Source of the DNA: Pseudobutyrivibrio ruminis AD2017
GTDB lineage: Bacteria; Bacillota; Clostridia; Lachnospirales; Lachnospiraceae
NCBI RefSeq assembly: GCF_000424305.1
Contig: NZ_AUJQ01000007.1
Span: 1-64,000, forward strand
Length of the DNA stretch: 64,000 nucleotides
Direction of reading: 5' to 3'
The notes under the pieces were generated by a model, which saw nothing but the letters and a program-made list of their open reading frames with translations, searched no databases and had not been told where the DNA came from. Position numbers and translations under genes: made by a program. Below are positions 32,989 through 41,420 of the stretch, in pieces; the stretch's first letter is position 1, and each line of letters starts with the position of its first letter.

Positions 32989-35538
32989 TTATTTGATATA
33001 AGATACAAATACGTTTCCGAAGGTAGCGAAGTATTCGTTGGCTTCGGTGATGCCCATTTTTGATGTGGCACTAGTCTGTGGGTCAAAGTAGGTGATAGAT
33101 GAAGCATCATATCCTACGATGAGTACCGCAGTGTCCTCGCCAGTGTAAGCATATACAGGCACACCCTGGCTGACGTAGTAAAGCACCTGAGTTAGGCTTG
33201 CACCAGTTAAATCAAGAATGTCGTAGTCCTTAAGAGTCTTTCTAAGGATTGAAATAGGAGTTTCACCTGATTCTAACAGTGTATGTACCTGCACATTTTC
33301 CCCTGCCTGAACAAGCATAGCGGACAATGCTTTTGCAGATGCTGAAGCATCGGAATCTGAAGAACCAACAGCAATTCCTGTAATGGAATTCTGGTAGGAT
33401 TTTCTGCCGCGCTTCCATATATATTTAGGTGTGTTATCAAGAACGATTCCCATTTCCTCATCAGCAAGTGTGATAGCGGAAAGCAAATCGTCAGTAGCGA
33501 GCGCTACCTTATTACCAACATATACATAGTACTGTGTTGAGCTGGTTGCTGATGATACAGAAACGTTTCTGGCTGTATCTGCAAGTACCAGGCCAGTAAT
33601 ATCGTATTTAACAGTGCCAAGCTTTTCATCCTCTTCAAGAGGGGTCATGGTAAGAGTGACAATCTGTTGTTTAACATCATCTGTAGCAAGTGATATATCA
33701 ACCGCCTTGTTCTGCTCACCAGCACTGTTTTTGATGGTGTCGCCCTCGGCAGCCGTAATGATTCCGTCTTCTCCAATCTGGATTCTATCCAGGTAGATTG
33801 TGTAAGAATCGATGGAAGTATCTGTAATGTAATATCCGTTTTTATGATAACTCATAAGCTCACGGTTGCTGCCCTGCGAAATATCAGAAATAGTAAGCTT
33901 ATACATAGGATATATAGTGGAACCGGCACCGTCTGTGGTGATATCGTTTTTGTTAATAGTTCCATAAATCAAATCATCATCAAGGAACTCAAGTGGTCTA
34001 AGTAGCTGGCCTTTTGCGGCGTTAATATCGAAGGAATGGCCAGTTTCCAAATCCATAATGTGGATTGTAGATGCCATGTTTTCCTCGTCCATCCAAGCTA
34101 AGTATCTACGTGAGCTTGAAACGGCATACTGAGCATCATCAAGACCAGTCATAAGCTCTTTAGTGGTAAGTTCGTTTAGTGACATATAAACCAGCGTACC
34201 GTTTACCATGATATAGAAATCGTTGTTGGCTGTTTCATACAAAAGCTCTGAGAAGTTAGCATTCAAAATCTGGAAAGAGCTTGTTGATGTAATGAATACC
34301 TGCTCTGTAGATGTATCCTCGATAGCATCGTAGTGGAACAGGTTGATACCGCATTCGCCTTCATGGCTGCCGGAATTCATATATCCGTAAACAACGTAAT
34401 CCATGGTACCACTTTCATCTATGTTCAATAGAAGAATCTGGTGTTGATCATAGATTGAACGTGAATCAGAGGCATCTGTTACGAAGCTGAATATCTGCTT
34501 GAGCTTGCGGTCAGTCTGATTGTATTCGTAAAGGGAACCGTTTTGTACAAAGGAAACGATGGTTCCTGTTTCGTTTGATAAATACTGTAAATTTGAATCT
34601 GTAATACCTATATTAAGGATGTTTCCATCGAAGGCTACTGATTGGTCATCGAGAATCTGATTCATGTTTCTATCATAAGATAGAAGATAGATTCTATCGG
34701 CTGTGTAGCGAATTCGATAATCCTCTGAGCAGGTGTAATATTCGTTCTTTCCATTATTATCTCTTGTAAGGAGATATGAAAGTGTAAGGCTTACATAGTT
34801 TGTAGTAATATCAGTAAGGGCTACATTGCAATCACCAACCTGAGTTCCATCAAATGTACCATAGGCAATCTGTGATAGAGTTGAATTGATGTCTACATGG
34901 CTCAAATCATTGCTTTCTGTAGATTTAGGCTCGATGTATGAGGAAAGGTCAGTTGCATCTTCTGAAAGAGCTGTATTGTGGAAATACTGAGCGAAATCAA
35001 GTATATCTTCTTCGTTACATCCGTCAGGCTGCATGATGCGAGTGTAGTAATAGATATCCTTGCCATTGCCATTTAAAGTAATGATAAGAAGATATTCTTC
35101 GTTCTTTTCGATAAGGTTTCCAGCCTGGAAGCTGGTTGTAAGGACACCATCATCGTTTGTAAATTCTAAATCGTTGTTAGAAATATTACGTTGGGTGTCT
35201 AGCGAACGGATTTCGTAGGATGCTGTGTCGATGTTGTATTTCTTAGCATCTATAGATAATGAAACTGTTCGGTTTGAATCCAAAGGAATGATGGCATCTC
35301 GCATGTAGGCTGGGTCCATTTTTTGAACATAGCCGTGTAGCTCTGTGGATGCATCGTTAAGATAGTTTACATAGACTACAGGCAGTGTAGGGGATGCAAG
35401 CTTTGTTACTTCCTTTGTTTCAGATATGTTTGTTACTATTTCAAAGAAGATTACGGCACAAACAAAAATGGCAAGTAAAATGCCCGCACGTTTAATTATT
35501 TGGGTTGGAATGCCTTTTTTATAGAACTGTAATTTCAT
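32989..35538 (-). CDS. Membrane-anchored extracellular protein with degenerate C39-like domain
   Basis: An 849-residue protein that I do not recognise as a named family. One N-terminal membrane helix (~18-36) anchors a large extracellular part. The middle (~230-560) has repeated beta-strand motifs suggestive of a beta-propeller (e.g. YLAWMDEEN, IHIMDLETGHSF). The last ~130 residues look like a papain-like C39/peptidase_C39_2 domain: GVPVYAY, LIVGYDASSITYFDP. The usual catalytic His before VGYD is absent (GEDTAVLIVGYD) and no Cys occurs in the nucleophile region, so it is probably a pseudo-peptidase. It is transcribed divergently from the LTA-synthase-like gene, with 130 bases between. A role in envelope sensing or protein binding is inference. 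Confidence 0.7.
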   Translation of the reverse strand: MKLQFYKKGIPTQIIKRAGILLAIFVCAVIFFEIVTNISETKEVTKLASPTLPVVYVNYLNDASTELHGYVQKMDPAYMRDAIIPLDSNRTVSLSIDAKKYNIDTASYEIRSLDTQRNISNNDLEFTNDDGVLTTSFQAGNLIEKNEEYLLIITLNGNGKDIYYYTRIMQPDGCNEEDILDFAQYFHNTALSEDATDLSSYIEPKSTESNDLSHVDINSTLSQIAYGTFDGTQVGDCNVALTDITTNYVSLTLSYLLTRDNNGKNEYYTCSEDYRIRYTADRIYLLSYDRNMNQILDDQSVAFDGNILNIGITDSNLQYLSNETGTIVSFVQNGSLYEYNQTDRKLKQIFSFVTDASDSRSIYDQHQILLLNIDESGTMDYVVYGYMNSGSHEGECGINLFHYDAIEDTSTEQVFITSTSSFQILNANFSELLYETANNDFYIMVNGTLVYMSLNELTTKELMTGLDDAQYAVSSSRRYLAWMDEENMASTIHIMDLETGHSFDINAAKGQLLRPLEFLDDDLIYGTINKNDITTDGAGSTIYPMYKLTISDISQGSNRELMSYHKNGYYITDTSIDSYTIYLDRIQIGEDGIITAAEGDTIKNSAGEQNKAVDISLATDDVKQQIVTLTMTPLEEDEKLGTVKYDITGLVLADTARNVSVSSATSSTQYYVYVGNKVALATDDLLSAITLADEEMGIVLDNTPKYIWKRGRKSYQNSITGIAVGSSDSDASASAKALSAMLVQAGENVQVHTLLESGETPISILRKTLKDYDILDLTGASLTQVLYYVSQGVPVYAYTGEDTAVLIVGYDASSITYFDPQTSATSKMGITEANEYFATFGNVFVSYIK

Positions 35539-35668
35539 ATAATCTCGCTTTCTTGCTTAATAAATAATAAAGTGTTATAATCCGTTAGACTTTCGATTAA
35601 TATTCAATCGGAGTAAATTTTATTGTAACACTATTTTTTCATACTGTCTTAGGTTTTACGGAGGATTC

Positions 35669-37849
35669 ATGAAAAAATTATTTTCGAAGATCAAAACAGG
35701 CTTAGGCCACGTGGGGAGCATCATTAAGAAGCCTTTTGTTAAATTTGGTAATTCTAAGCTGGTACAGGGCTATCTTGCTAGCAAATTCCATAAGACATGG
35801 ATGATGCTTTGGAGCGATTATGCCTTTTTTATGCATATACCACTTGCACTTATTATCGTATTTGCAATGGAGTGGATGTCTAGACATTCATTTTTTGCAG
35901 CGTGGGGCTTTGTGGTAGACCACACAGGTCCATATTTATTTAACTCATATTGCGTATTTGTAGCGCTGTCCATTGTTTTCTTAAGCAAGAGACGTGGCTG
36001 GTGGCGAGTATTCATCAGTATGTTCTTTATAATACTTGGTATTATAAACTGCATTATTTTGTTGAACCGTGTATCACCATTCGGCTACACAGACCTTTAC
36101 ATGATTGGCGACCTTCTTACAATGCAGGATTCCAACTACTTCTCAGCAGAGGAAGCCATGATAGCGGTAACAGCCCTTATTATCTATATTATAATAATGG
36201 TAATTTACCTCATTAAGGGTCCTAAGAAGACAGATGCAAAGCCATTATGGCAGCGAATTATACTTGTTGTAGCACTTTGGGTTTCACTTTATCCATCAAC
36301 AATATTGCTTAGACAGTCAGGTATCATGACTTCTTACTTCGGCAATCTTGCTCAGGGATATTTGGATTACGGTTATTTGTACGGCTTTTCAACCTCAGTA
36401 CTTGATAGAGGTATGAACAGACCATTTGGTTATTCTAGAAACAAGATAGATGATATCCTTGAAAAGGATGCTTCTTATGTTAACACCTTAGAGATTCCAT
36501 CAGATGACGCAACAAAGCCTAACATTGTTGTTATCCTGCTTGAATCCTTCTATGATGTTTCAGAATCGGAATTCCTAGAGACTAGCGAGGATCCAATCCC
36601 ATTCATCCATTCATTGGAGAAGAACTACTCTACAGGACACTGTATCGTACCTGTTGTAGGTGCTGGTACATGTAACTCCGAATTCGAAGTACTTACTGGT
36701 ATGAGCTGTAGCTTCTTTGGCCCAGGCGAATACCCACAGAAGACTATCATCAAGGAAACAGACTGTGAAAGCTATGCTGATGTTCTTCACGACAATGGCT
36801 ACAGCACTCACGTAGTTCACAACAATGGTGGTAACTTCTATTCAAGAGCTAATGCTTTTTCTATGATGGGCTTTGACAGCTTTACATCAAAGGAATTGCT
36901 TGATATTACAGATTACACACCACTTGGCAACTGGCCAACAGATGACATCCTTATCGATGCCACAACAGATGCCATGGATGTAGATGATAACCCTGATTTT
37001 GTTTACACAATCACAGTAGAAGGCCACGGCGCTTATCCTACTTACCCAGTTGAGGAAGACCCAGCTATCAAGGTAATTGCTCACGGTAAGACAGAGGAAG
37101 AGCAGAATGCTTGGAGCTACTACATCAACAGAATCTACAACGTAGATGATTTTGTTAAGAATTATATCGAAGCCCTTGATGCAAGAGGCGAAGATACACT
37201 TGTTATCATGTTTGGTGACCACCTTCCAACTATGGGTCTTACAGACAGCGAGGTAGCCACAGGAGATCTTTACAAGACAAAGTATTTCACATGGAACAAC
37301 TTTGGAATGGAAAAGATTGATGAAGATTTAGCTTCATATCAGCTTGTATCAGAGTTCTTAAACAGACTTGATATTCACAACGGTAATATCAATGCTTACC
37401 ACCAGACAGCAATGGCTGAGGGTAAGAAATATGGCACAAGTGATTATATGACCCCACTTAAGATGCTTCAGTACGATATCCTCTACGGAGATAGATATGT
37501 ATACGAAGATGGCACAAAATACACTCCATCAGATTTGGTTATGGGTGTTAATGAAGTAACAGTAGATAGCGCATACTTCTTTAACGGAAGGCTGCACATA
37601 TACGGTGATCAATTCACCAAATGGTCTAAAGTATTTGTTAACGGCGAACAAGTCCCAACCAAATACGAGAGTGGCCAGGTATTGTCAATAAATGCTTCGG
37701 ACGTAACAAATGGTGACACTATTAAGGTATGCCAGATGGGAAGCTCTAATACGGTATTTAGGGAGTCTAACGAGTTTAAGGTATATGACCCTAACTATGT
37801 TGAAGAAGAGCCGGAAATAGAAGAAACTGAAGAAGATTCAGAAGAATAA
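35669..37849 (+). CDS. Lipoteichoic acid synthase-family sulfatase-fold protein
   Basis: A 726-residue membrane enzyme with five or so N-terminal helices and an extracellular sulfatase-fold domain. It should transfer glycerol-phosphate units to a teichoic-acid-like polymer. The catalytic Thr is Thr334 in GAGTCNSEFEVLTG. Glu292 (LLESF) and Asp517/His518 (GDHLP) are metal ligands. An extra C-terminal domain (~625-705: NGRLHIYGDQFTKW, VFVNGEQVPTKY) looks like an Ig/IPT-type fold, followed by an acidic tail. That addition is not part of the basic LtaS. GGAGG lies just before the ATG. It is monocistronic, ending at a strong bidirectional terminator. Confidence 0.9.
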   Translation: MKKLFSKIKTGLGHVGSIIKKPFVKFGNSKLVQGYLASKFHKTWMMLWSDYAFFMHIPLALIIVFAMEWMSRHSFFAAWGFVVDHTGPYLFNSYCVFVALSIVFLSKRRGWWRVFISMFFIILGIINCIILLNRVSPFGYTDLYMIGDLLTMQDSNYFSAEEAMIAVTALIIYIIIMVIYLIKGPKKTDAKPLWQRIILVVALWVSLYPSTILLRQSGIMTSYFGNLAQGYLDYGYLYGFSTSVLDRGMNRPFGYSRNKIDDILEKDASYVNTLEIPSDDATKPNIVVILLESFYDVSESEFLETSEDPIPFIHSLEKNYSTGHCIVPVVGAGTCNSEFEVLTGMSCSFFGPGEYPQKTIIKETDCESYADVLHDNGYSTHVVHNNGGNFYSRANAFSMMGFDSFTSKELLDITDYTPLGNWPTDDILIDATTDAMDVDDNPDFVYTITVEGHGAYPTYPVEEDPAIKVIAHGKTEEEQNAWSYYINRIYNVDDFVKNYIEALDARGEDTLVIMFGDHLPTMGLTDSEVATGDLYKTKYFTWNNFGMEKIDEDLASYQLVSEFLNRLDIHNGNINAYHQTAMAEGKKYGTSDYMTPLKMLQYDILYGDRYVYEDGTKYTPSDLVMGVNEVTVDSAYFFNGRLHIYGDQFTKWSKVFVNGEQVPTKYESGQVLSINASDVTNGDTIKVCQMGSSNTVFRESNEFKVYDPNYVEEEPEIEETEEDSEE

Positions 37850-37887
37850 AAAATAGCCTCGAGCGAAATGCTCGAGGCTTTATTTTT
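37850..37887. terminator. Bidirectional terminator between the LTA-synthase-like gene and prs
   Basis: A perfect 10-bp stem AGCCTCGAGC / GCTCGAGGCT with a 5-base loop, flanked by an A-run and a T-run. It serves two convergent genes. Confidence 0.9.
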
Positions 37888-37890
37888 ATT

Positions 37891-39069
37891 TTAATATTCA
37901 CCGTTTTTGTAACGAGTAATGAGTTTTTCGATACGTCCATAAGGATTGAGAAGCTCTGAGATTGAGCACTCGTGGTTAAGAGTATCGATGATGTAAGCGA
38001 TGTACTTAGACATATCGCACTTGATGAAGTAGTCCTTATTCTGAACTTCTTCTGGAAGGTATGTAAGGTTTGTTGTAACAACGCGGTAAATGATACCGTC
38101 TTCAACAGCCTTATCGAACTTAGCCATACCACTTGTGAAGAGTCCGAATGTAGCTACTACGAAGATACGATTAGCATTACGCTTCTTAAGCTCTGTAGCA
38201 ACGTCAATCATTGATTCACCAGATGAAATCATATCATCAACAATGATTACGTCCTTACCAGAAACATCATTTCCAAGGAATTCATGAGCGACGATAGGAT
38301 TACGTCCATCTACGATACGGCTGTAATCACGACGCTTGTAGAACATACCAACATTAACACCTAAAACAGATGCCATATATACGGCACGCTTTGTACCACC
38401 TTCATCAGGTGAGATAATCATAAGGTGATCATTATCAAGCTTTAAGTCCTTGCAGTTCTTAAAGATGCCCTTAAGGAACTGGTATGTAGGTGATACTGTC
38501 TCAAAGCTGTGAAGAGGAATCGCATTCTGAACACGTGGGTCGTGAGCATCAAATGTGATGATGTTATCAACACCCATGTTAACGAGTTCCTGAAGTGCCA
38601 TAGCACAATCAAGGGATTCACGAGCACTTCTGCGGTGCTGTCTACCTTCGTATAAGAAAGGAATAATAACAGTAATACGCTTAGCCTTGCCCATTGCAGC
38701 TGCGATGATACGCTTAAGGTCGCAGAAGATATCATCTGGGCTCATGTGATTCTCGTGACCACAAACAGTGTAAGTGAGGCTGTAATTTGTTACATCAACA
38801 AGGATGTATAAATCAAGTCCACGAACAGACTGCTTGATGATACCCTTAGCTTCGCCTGAACCGAAACGAGGGCAGTCAGCATCAACAATGTAGGAATCAC
38901 TGCGATAACCAGCAAGTGTAATAATAGACTGGTCACTTTTGCGCTCCTGTCTCCATGCAAGAAGGTAATCATTAACTCTCTCCGCGATGGCTGTACAGCT
39001 CTTATGTGGGATTAACCCAAGCTCAGCCATAGGTGGTGTGTTTTCCAACACGATTTCATTATTTGGCAT
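37891..39069 (-). CDS. prs: Ribose-phosphate pyrophosphokinase (PRPP synthetase)
   Basis: A 392-residue enzyme making phosphoribosyl pyrophosphate from ribose 5-phosphate and ATP for nucleotide, His and Trp synthesis. The PRPP-binding loop is VIIVDDMISSGESM. The N-terminal half carries RGLDLYILVD and IPFLYEGRQHRRSARES, the flexible-loop/ATP region. It is longer than the ~315 residues of typical bacterial Prs, with ~35 extra N-terminal and additional C-terminal residues. Such long Prs-like proteins occur in Clostridia. Start support: AAGGAG directly upstream. It lies 27 bases downstream of the dnaC-like gene on the same strand. Confidence 0.9.
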   Translation of the reverse strand: MPNNEIVLENTPPMAELGLIPHKSCTAIAERVNDYLLAWRQERKSDQSIITLAGYRSDSYIVDADCPRFGSGEAKGIIKQSVRGLDLYILVDVTNYSLTYTVCGHENHMSPDDIFCDLKRIIAAAMGKAKRITVIIPFLYEGRQHRRSARESLDCAMALQELVNMGVDNIITFDAHDPRVQNAIPLHSFETVSPTYQFLKGIFKNCKDLKLDNDHLMIISPDEGGTKRAVYMASVLGVNVGMFYKRRDYSRIVDGRNPIVAHEFLGNDVSGKDVIIVDDMISSGESMIDVATELKKRNANRIFVVATFGLFTSGMAKFDKAVEDGIIYRVVTTNLTYLPEEVQNKDYFIKCDMSKYIAYIIDTLNHECSISELLNPYGRIEKLITRYKNGEY

Positions 39070-39096
39070 GTTTTGCTCCTTGATACTATTAAATTA

Positions 39097-40086
39097 TTAT
39101 TTAGATATTACTTTTTTCATGCGAATATCGTTACCTATGAGCTTAATCATCTCATAGTTTGAAAATACTCGCGAAGTAATACGTTCGCTGTAAGTGTCTC
39201 TCAAATCTTTTAAAGAGAGGTTAGTGGAAATAATAGTGGATTTGTTACGGAGTAATCTTTCGTTTAAACACTGAAATAGGCGCGCTGTAGTAAATGAATT
39301 TTGGAATTCTGTGCCTAAATCATCGATGATTAACAAATCGCAATCAAATATGTGATCATGAAGTTCTGCCACATTGGCATTCTTCTTAAAGGTCTGTTCT
39401 TCAAAAACTCTGAAAAGCTCGCTTGATGTGAAATAAATAACCGAGATACCCTGGTCTAATAGAGCTTTCGCGATACAATTAGACAGGAAGGTTTTACCAC
39501 AACCTGTTTTCCCTAATAATAAGAGATTACCACCTTTTTGACGAAAATTTTGCACAAAATTAGTGGCCTTATCAAGGGCTATTTCAGCATTAGCCCGAGC
39601 ACTGACCTCAGAACCAGGCTCATAATAGTCATCATCGTACATATTGAGGTCAAACATGCTGAAGTTTTCTTTTGAAAGAATATTGTTAATGTTGGATTGT
39701 TTATAGACGATATTAAGAGCTGCCTGCTTAAAGCAATGGCAGCGCTTTCCGTTAATATATCCAGTGTCCTTACAATCAGGACAATCGTAAGGTGGTTCAA
39801 GAAAATCCTCTGGAAAACCAGCGGCCTTCATAAGCTCTAAACGCTTATTTTTAAGGGCCTCAAGTTTAATCTTTGAATCGGCGGAAGCAGAAGCTACATC
39901 CTTGCCTTCAAAGATAGATGTGATAGAAGATATAGATACTCTTGATACTTCTTCATCAATTGCAGAAAGTGAAGGTACGGCAGAATATAATTCCTTTGTG
40001 CGGAACGAAACAATTTGGTTGTTTCTAGATTGCTTGTGATTGTATTCACGCATAAGTGCATCATATTGCTCATTAGTAAGTGCCAT
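39097..40086 (-). CDS. DnaC/DnaI-type replicative helicase loader
   Basis: A 329-residue AAA+ ATPase that loads the replicative helicase at origins or restart sites. A zinc-finger-like CPDCKDTG...CHCFKQ lies at ~100-120. Walker A is LLLLGKTGCGKTF, Walker B is LLIIDDLGTE, and a sensor region IISTNLSLKDLRDTYSERI follows. The N-terminal Cys-cluster plus C-terminal ATPase matches DnaC/DnaI-like loaders. AAAGGAGG precedes the ATG at 8-base spacing. It lies 14 bases after the DnaD-domain gene, so the two are co-transcribed. Confidence 0.92.
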   Translation of the reverse strand: MALTNEQYDALMREYNHKQSRNNQIVSFRTKELYSAVPSLSAIDEEVSRVSISSITSIFEGKDVASASADSKIKLEALKNKRLELMKAAGFPEDFLEPPYDCPDCKDTGYINGKRCHCFKQAALNIVYKQSNINNILSKENFSMFDLNMYDDDYYEPGSEVSARANAEIALDKATNFVQNFRQKGGNLLLLGKTGCGKTFLSNCIAKALLDQGISVIYFTSSELFRVFEEQTFKKNANVAELHDHIFDCDLLIIDDLGTEFQNSFTTARLFQCLNERLLRNKSTIISTNLSLKDLRDTYSERITSRVFSNYEMIKLIGNDIRMKKVISK

Positions 40087-40100
40087 ATAATACCTCCTTT

Positions 40101-41207
40101 TTAATTTCCCAATAGCTTTCTTTCTAAAGCGTTGAAATCATAATTCTGGCGCTGTTCGAAATTTAAAAACTTATTGTTTGCTCTTGTTCTGTTATCAGAA
40201 GCATTGTTGTTCTTGAGACGTGATGCATCTGAAAGTCTAGATACAGTAGCCTTTGTAAATTCCTGATCAAGACGTGCAACGTCATCTAAAGTTTTAACAG
40301 ATGCTTTGTGCCAGCTTGTAAGAATAGAATCTGCGTACTTGAAGCTTGGCTTGTTTGTAGATGCGATAGTACGCTCGCAAGCTTCCAAGATAATGTCTAG
40401 GCTAAAGCAATATGTGTTAGCCCATTTGTCTATAAAGTTGAGTTCGGACTCAACTAATTCTCTGTTTCCAATACCAAGTGCCTTCTTGATTGAGTAAACT
40501 GTGTTTGTATGTGCGCTAGAAGACTGTCTAGCATCCTCAACAGTTGTGATTCCATCTTCAGTCCAGTTACGAGCTACAGTATCCATGTAGTGGAAGCTAC
40601 TGTGGCCGTTGTCTAAGCATGTCTCTATAAGATACTGAATTAAATCTACAGACATGTGAAGTCCATCGTACCAAAACAGTAATGTGTTTGTATCAGAATT
40701 AGAAAGTGGTCTGCCAAGGTATGTCTGAGTGGCGAAAATTAAATCCGATACTTCGTCCTCTTCCTTGAAAGCGTCTAATTCGTCTGCAGTGTAGCTAGGC
40801 TTAAATGGTGCAGCAATAGGTGTAGCGATATTTGAAACTGTAGGAGCACCAGCGCTTATAGCAACTGATGGCATCCCAGTATTGTGTACTGATGTGAATG
40901 AACGGTTTCCATTCACATCCACTAGGCAGATTCCAGAAAGCTCGTTATCCTCAGAGTACTCAAGACGGAGCAACCCCACTTTCTCCCAATAAGTGAAAGC
41001 TCGCATGATATCCTTTTCTGTGTGGTCTAAGCAGTCCGCCAACCGCGAGATGGAAAAATCATAATCCTCTCGATTTAGACAACGCAGCAAGTAAAGGTAA
41101 ATCTTTACGTACTCTCCATTGGCATCTTTCATGAAATCGTCAATAAAAGTATTAGAAATGCAAGTAAAACCAGAATTAGCACTGGTGTGTAGCATGATGT
41201 CAGCCAT
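40101..41207 (-). CDS. DnaD-domain replication initiation protein
   Basis: A 368-residue DNA-binding protein. An N-terminal winged-helix region (YVKIYLYLLRC, FSISRLADCLDHTEKDIMRA) matches DnaD/DnaB-like proteins. Two DnaD C-terminal-type domains follow: LSNSDTNTLLFWYDGLHMSVDLIQYLIE, and a later FSLDIILEACERTI with the YxxxIL-W motif (YADSILTSWHKASVKT). In Firmicutes such proteins recruit the helicase loader to the origin. ATG 41207 is chosen for GAGAGG upstream and the MADIMLH start; a TTG at 41228 is the alternative. It is upstream of the loader gene and downstream of a DnaA-box cluster. Confidence 0.88.
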   Translation of the reverse strand: MADIMLHTSANSGFTCISNTFIDDFMKDANGEYVKIYLYLLRCLNREDYDFSISRLADCLDHTEKDIMRAFTYWEKVGLLRLEYSEDNELSGICLVDVNGNRSFTSVHNTGMPSVAISAGAPTVSNIATPIAAPFKPSYTADELDAFKEEDEVSDLIFATQTYLGRPLSNSDTNTLLFWYDGLHMSVDLIQYLIETCLDNGHSSFHYMDTVARNWTEDGITTVEDARQSSSAHTNTVYSIKKALGIGNRELVESELNFIDKWANTYCFSLDIILEACERTIASTNKPSFKYADSILTSWHKASVKTLDDVARLDQEFTKATVSRLSDASRLKNNNASDNRTRANNKFLNFEQRQNYDFNALERKLLGN

Positions 41208-41284
41208 AATTATTATCCTCTCCCTCAAAACTGAGTCAAATTATAGCAAAGTGAAATCAAAAAGAAAAGGGCATGAGGGCCGCG

Positions 41285-41305
41285 AACCCTTGTAAATAAA
41301 GGGTT
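41285..41305. repeat. Small inverted repeat in the dnaD upstream region
   Basis: AACCCTT-N7-AAGGGTT, 7-bp perfect arms, located 10 bases from the first DnaA-box pair. No U-tract follows in either direction, so it is not a terminator. It may be a protein site or a transcript hairpin. Confidence 0.4.
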
Positions 41306-41314
41306 TGTGAGTTA

Positions 41315-41332
41315 TGTGGATAATGTGGATAA
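41315..41332 (-). promoter_or_regulatory. Tandem DnaA boxes (pair 1)
   Basis: Two directly abutting copies of TGTGGATAA, the reverse complement of the consensus DnaA box TTATCCACA. They lie 107 bases upstream of the dnaD-type gene on the minus strand, where DnaA binding could regulate it. Confidence 0.7.
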
Positions 41333-41360
41333 ATATTATGAGGCCTTGAAAAAAGGGCAT

Positions 41361-41409
41361 AAAAAAATCCACATTTTTTCACCAGCGTATTAGTGTAAAA
41401 AATGTGGAT
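41361..41409 (-). terminator. Terminator of murC
   Basis: Read on the minus strand: stem ATCCACATTTTTT paired with AAAAAATGTGGAT (13 bp), extended past a bulge, with a ~10-base loop, then seven U residues. It starts about 12 bases after the murC stop. One arm overlaps the third DnaA box. Confidence 0.75.
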
Positions 41410-41420
41410 AATGTGGATAA
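41403..41420 (-). promoter_or_regulatory. Tandem DnaA boxes (pair 2)
   Basis: A second exact copy of the 18-base tandem TGTGGATAATGTGGATAA, abutting the murC stop codon. The first 7 bases also form the murC terminator stem, so part of the match could be structural. Confidence 0.6.

Noticed and set aside
41208-41420. Chromosomal replication origin (oriC)
   Set aside because: DnaA boxes are present, but there is no dnaA/dnaN neighbourhood and no clear AT-rich unwinding element of the usual kind. A regulatory or titration site is more likely.
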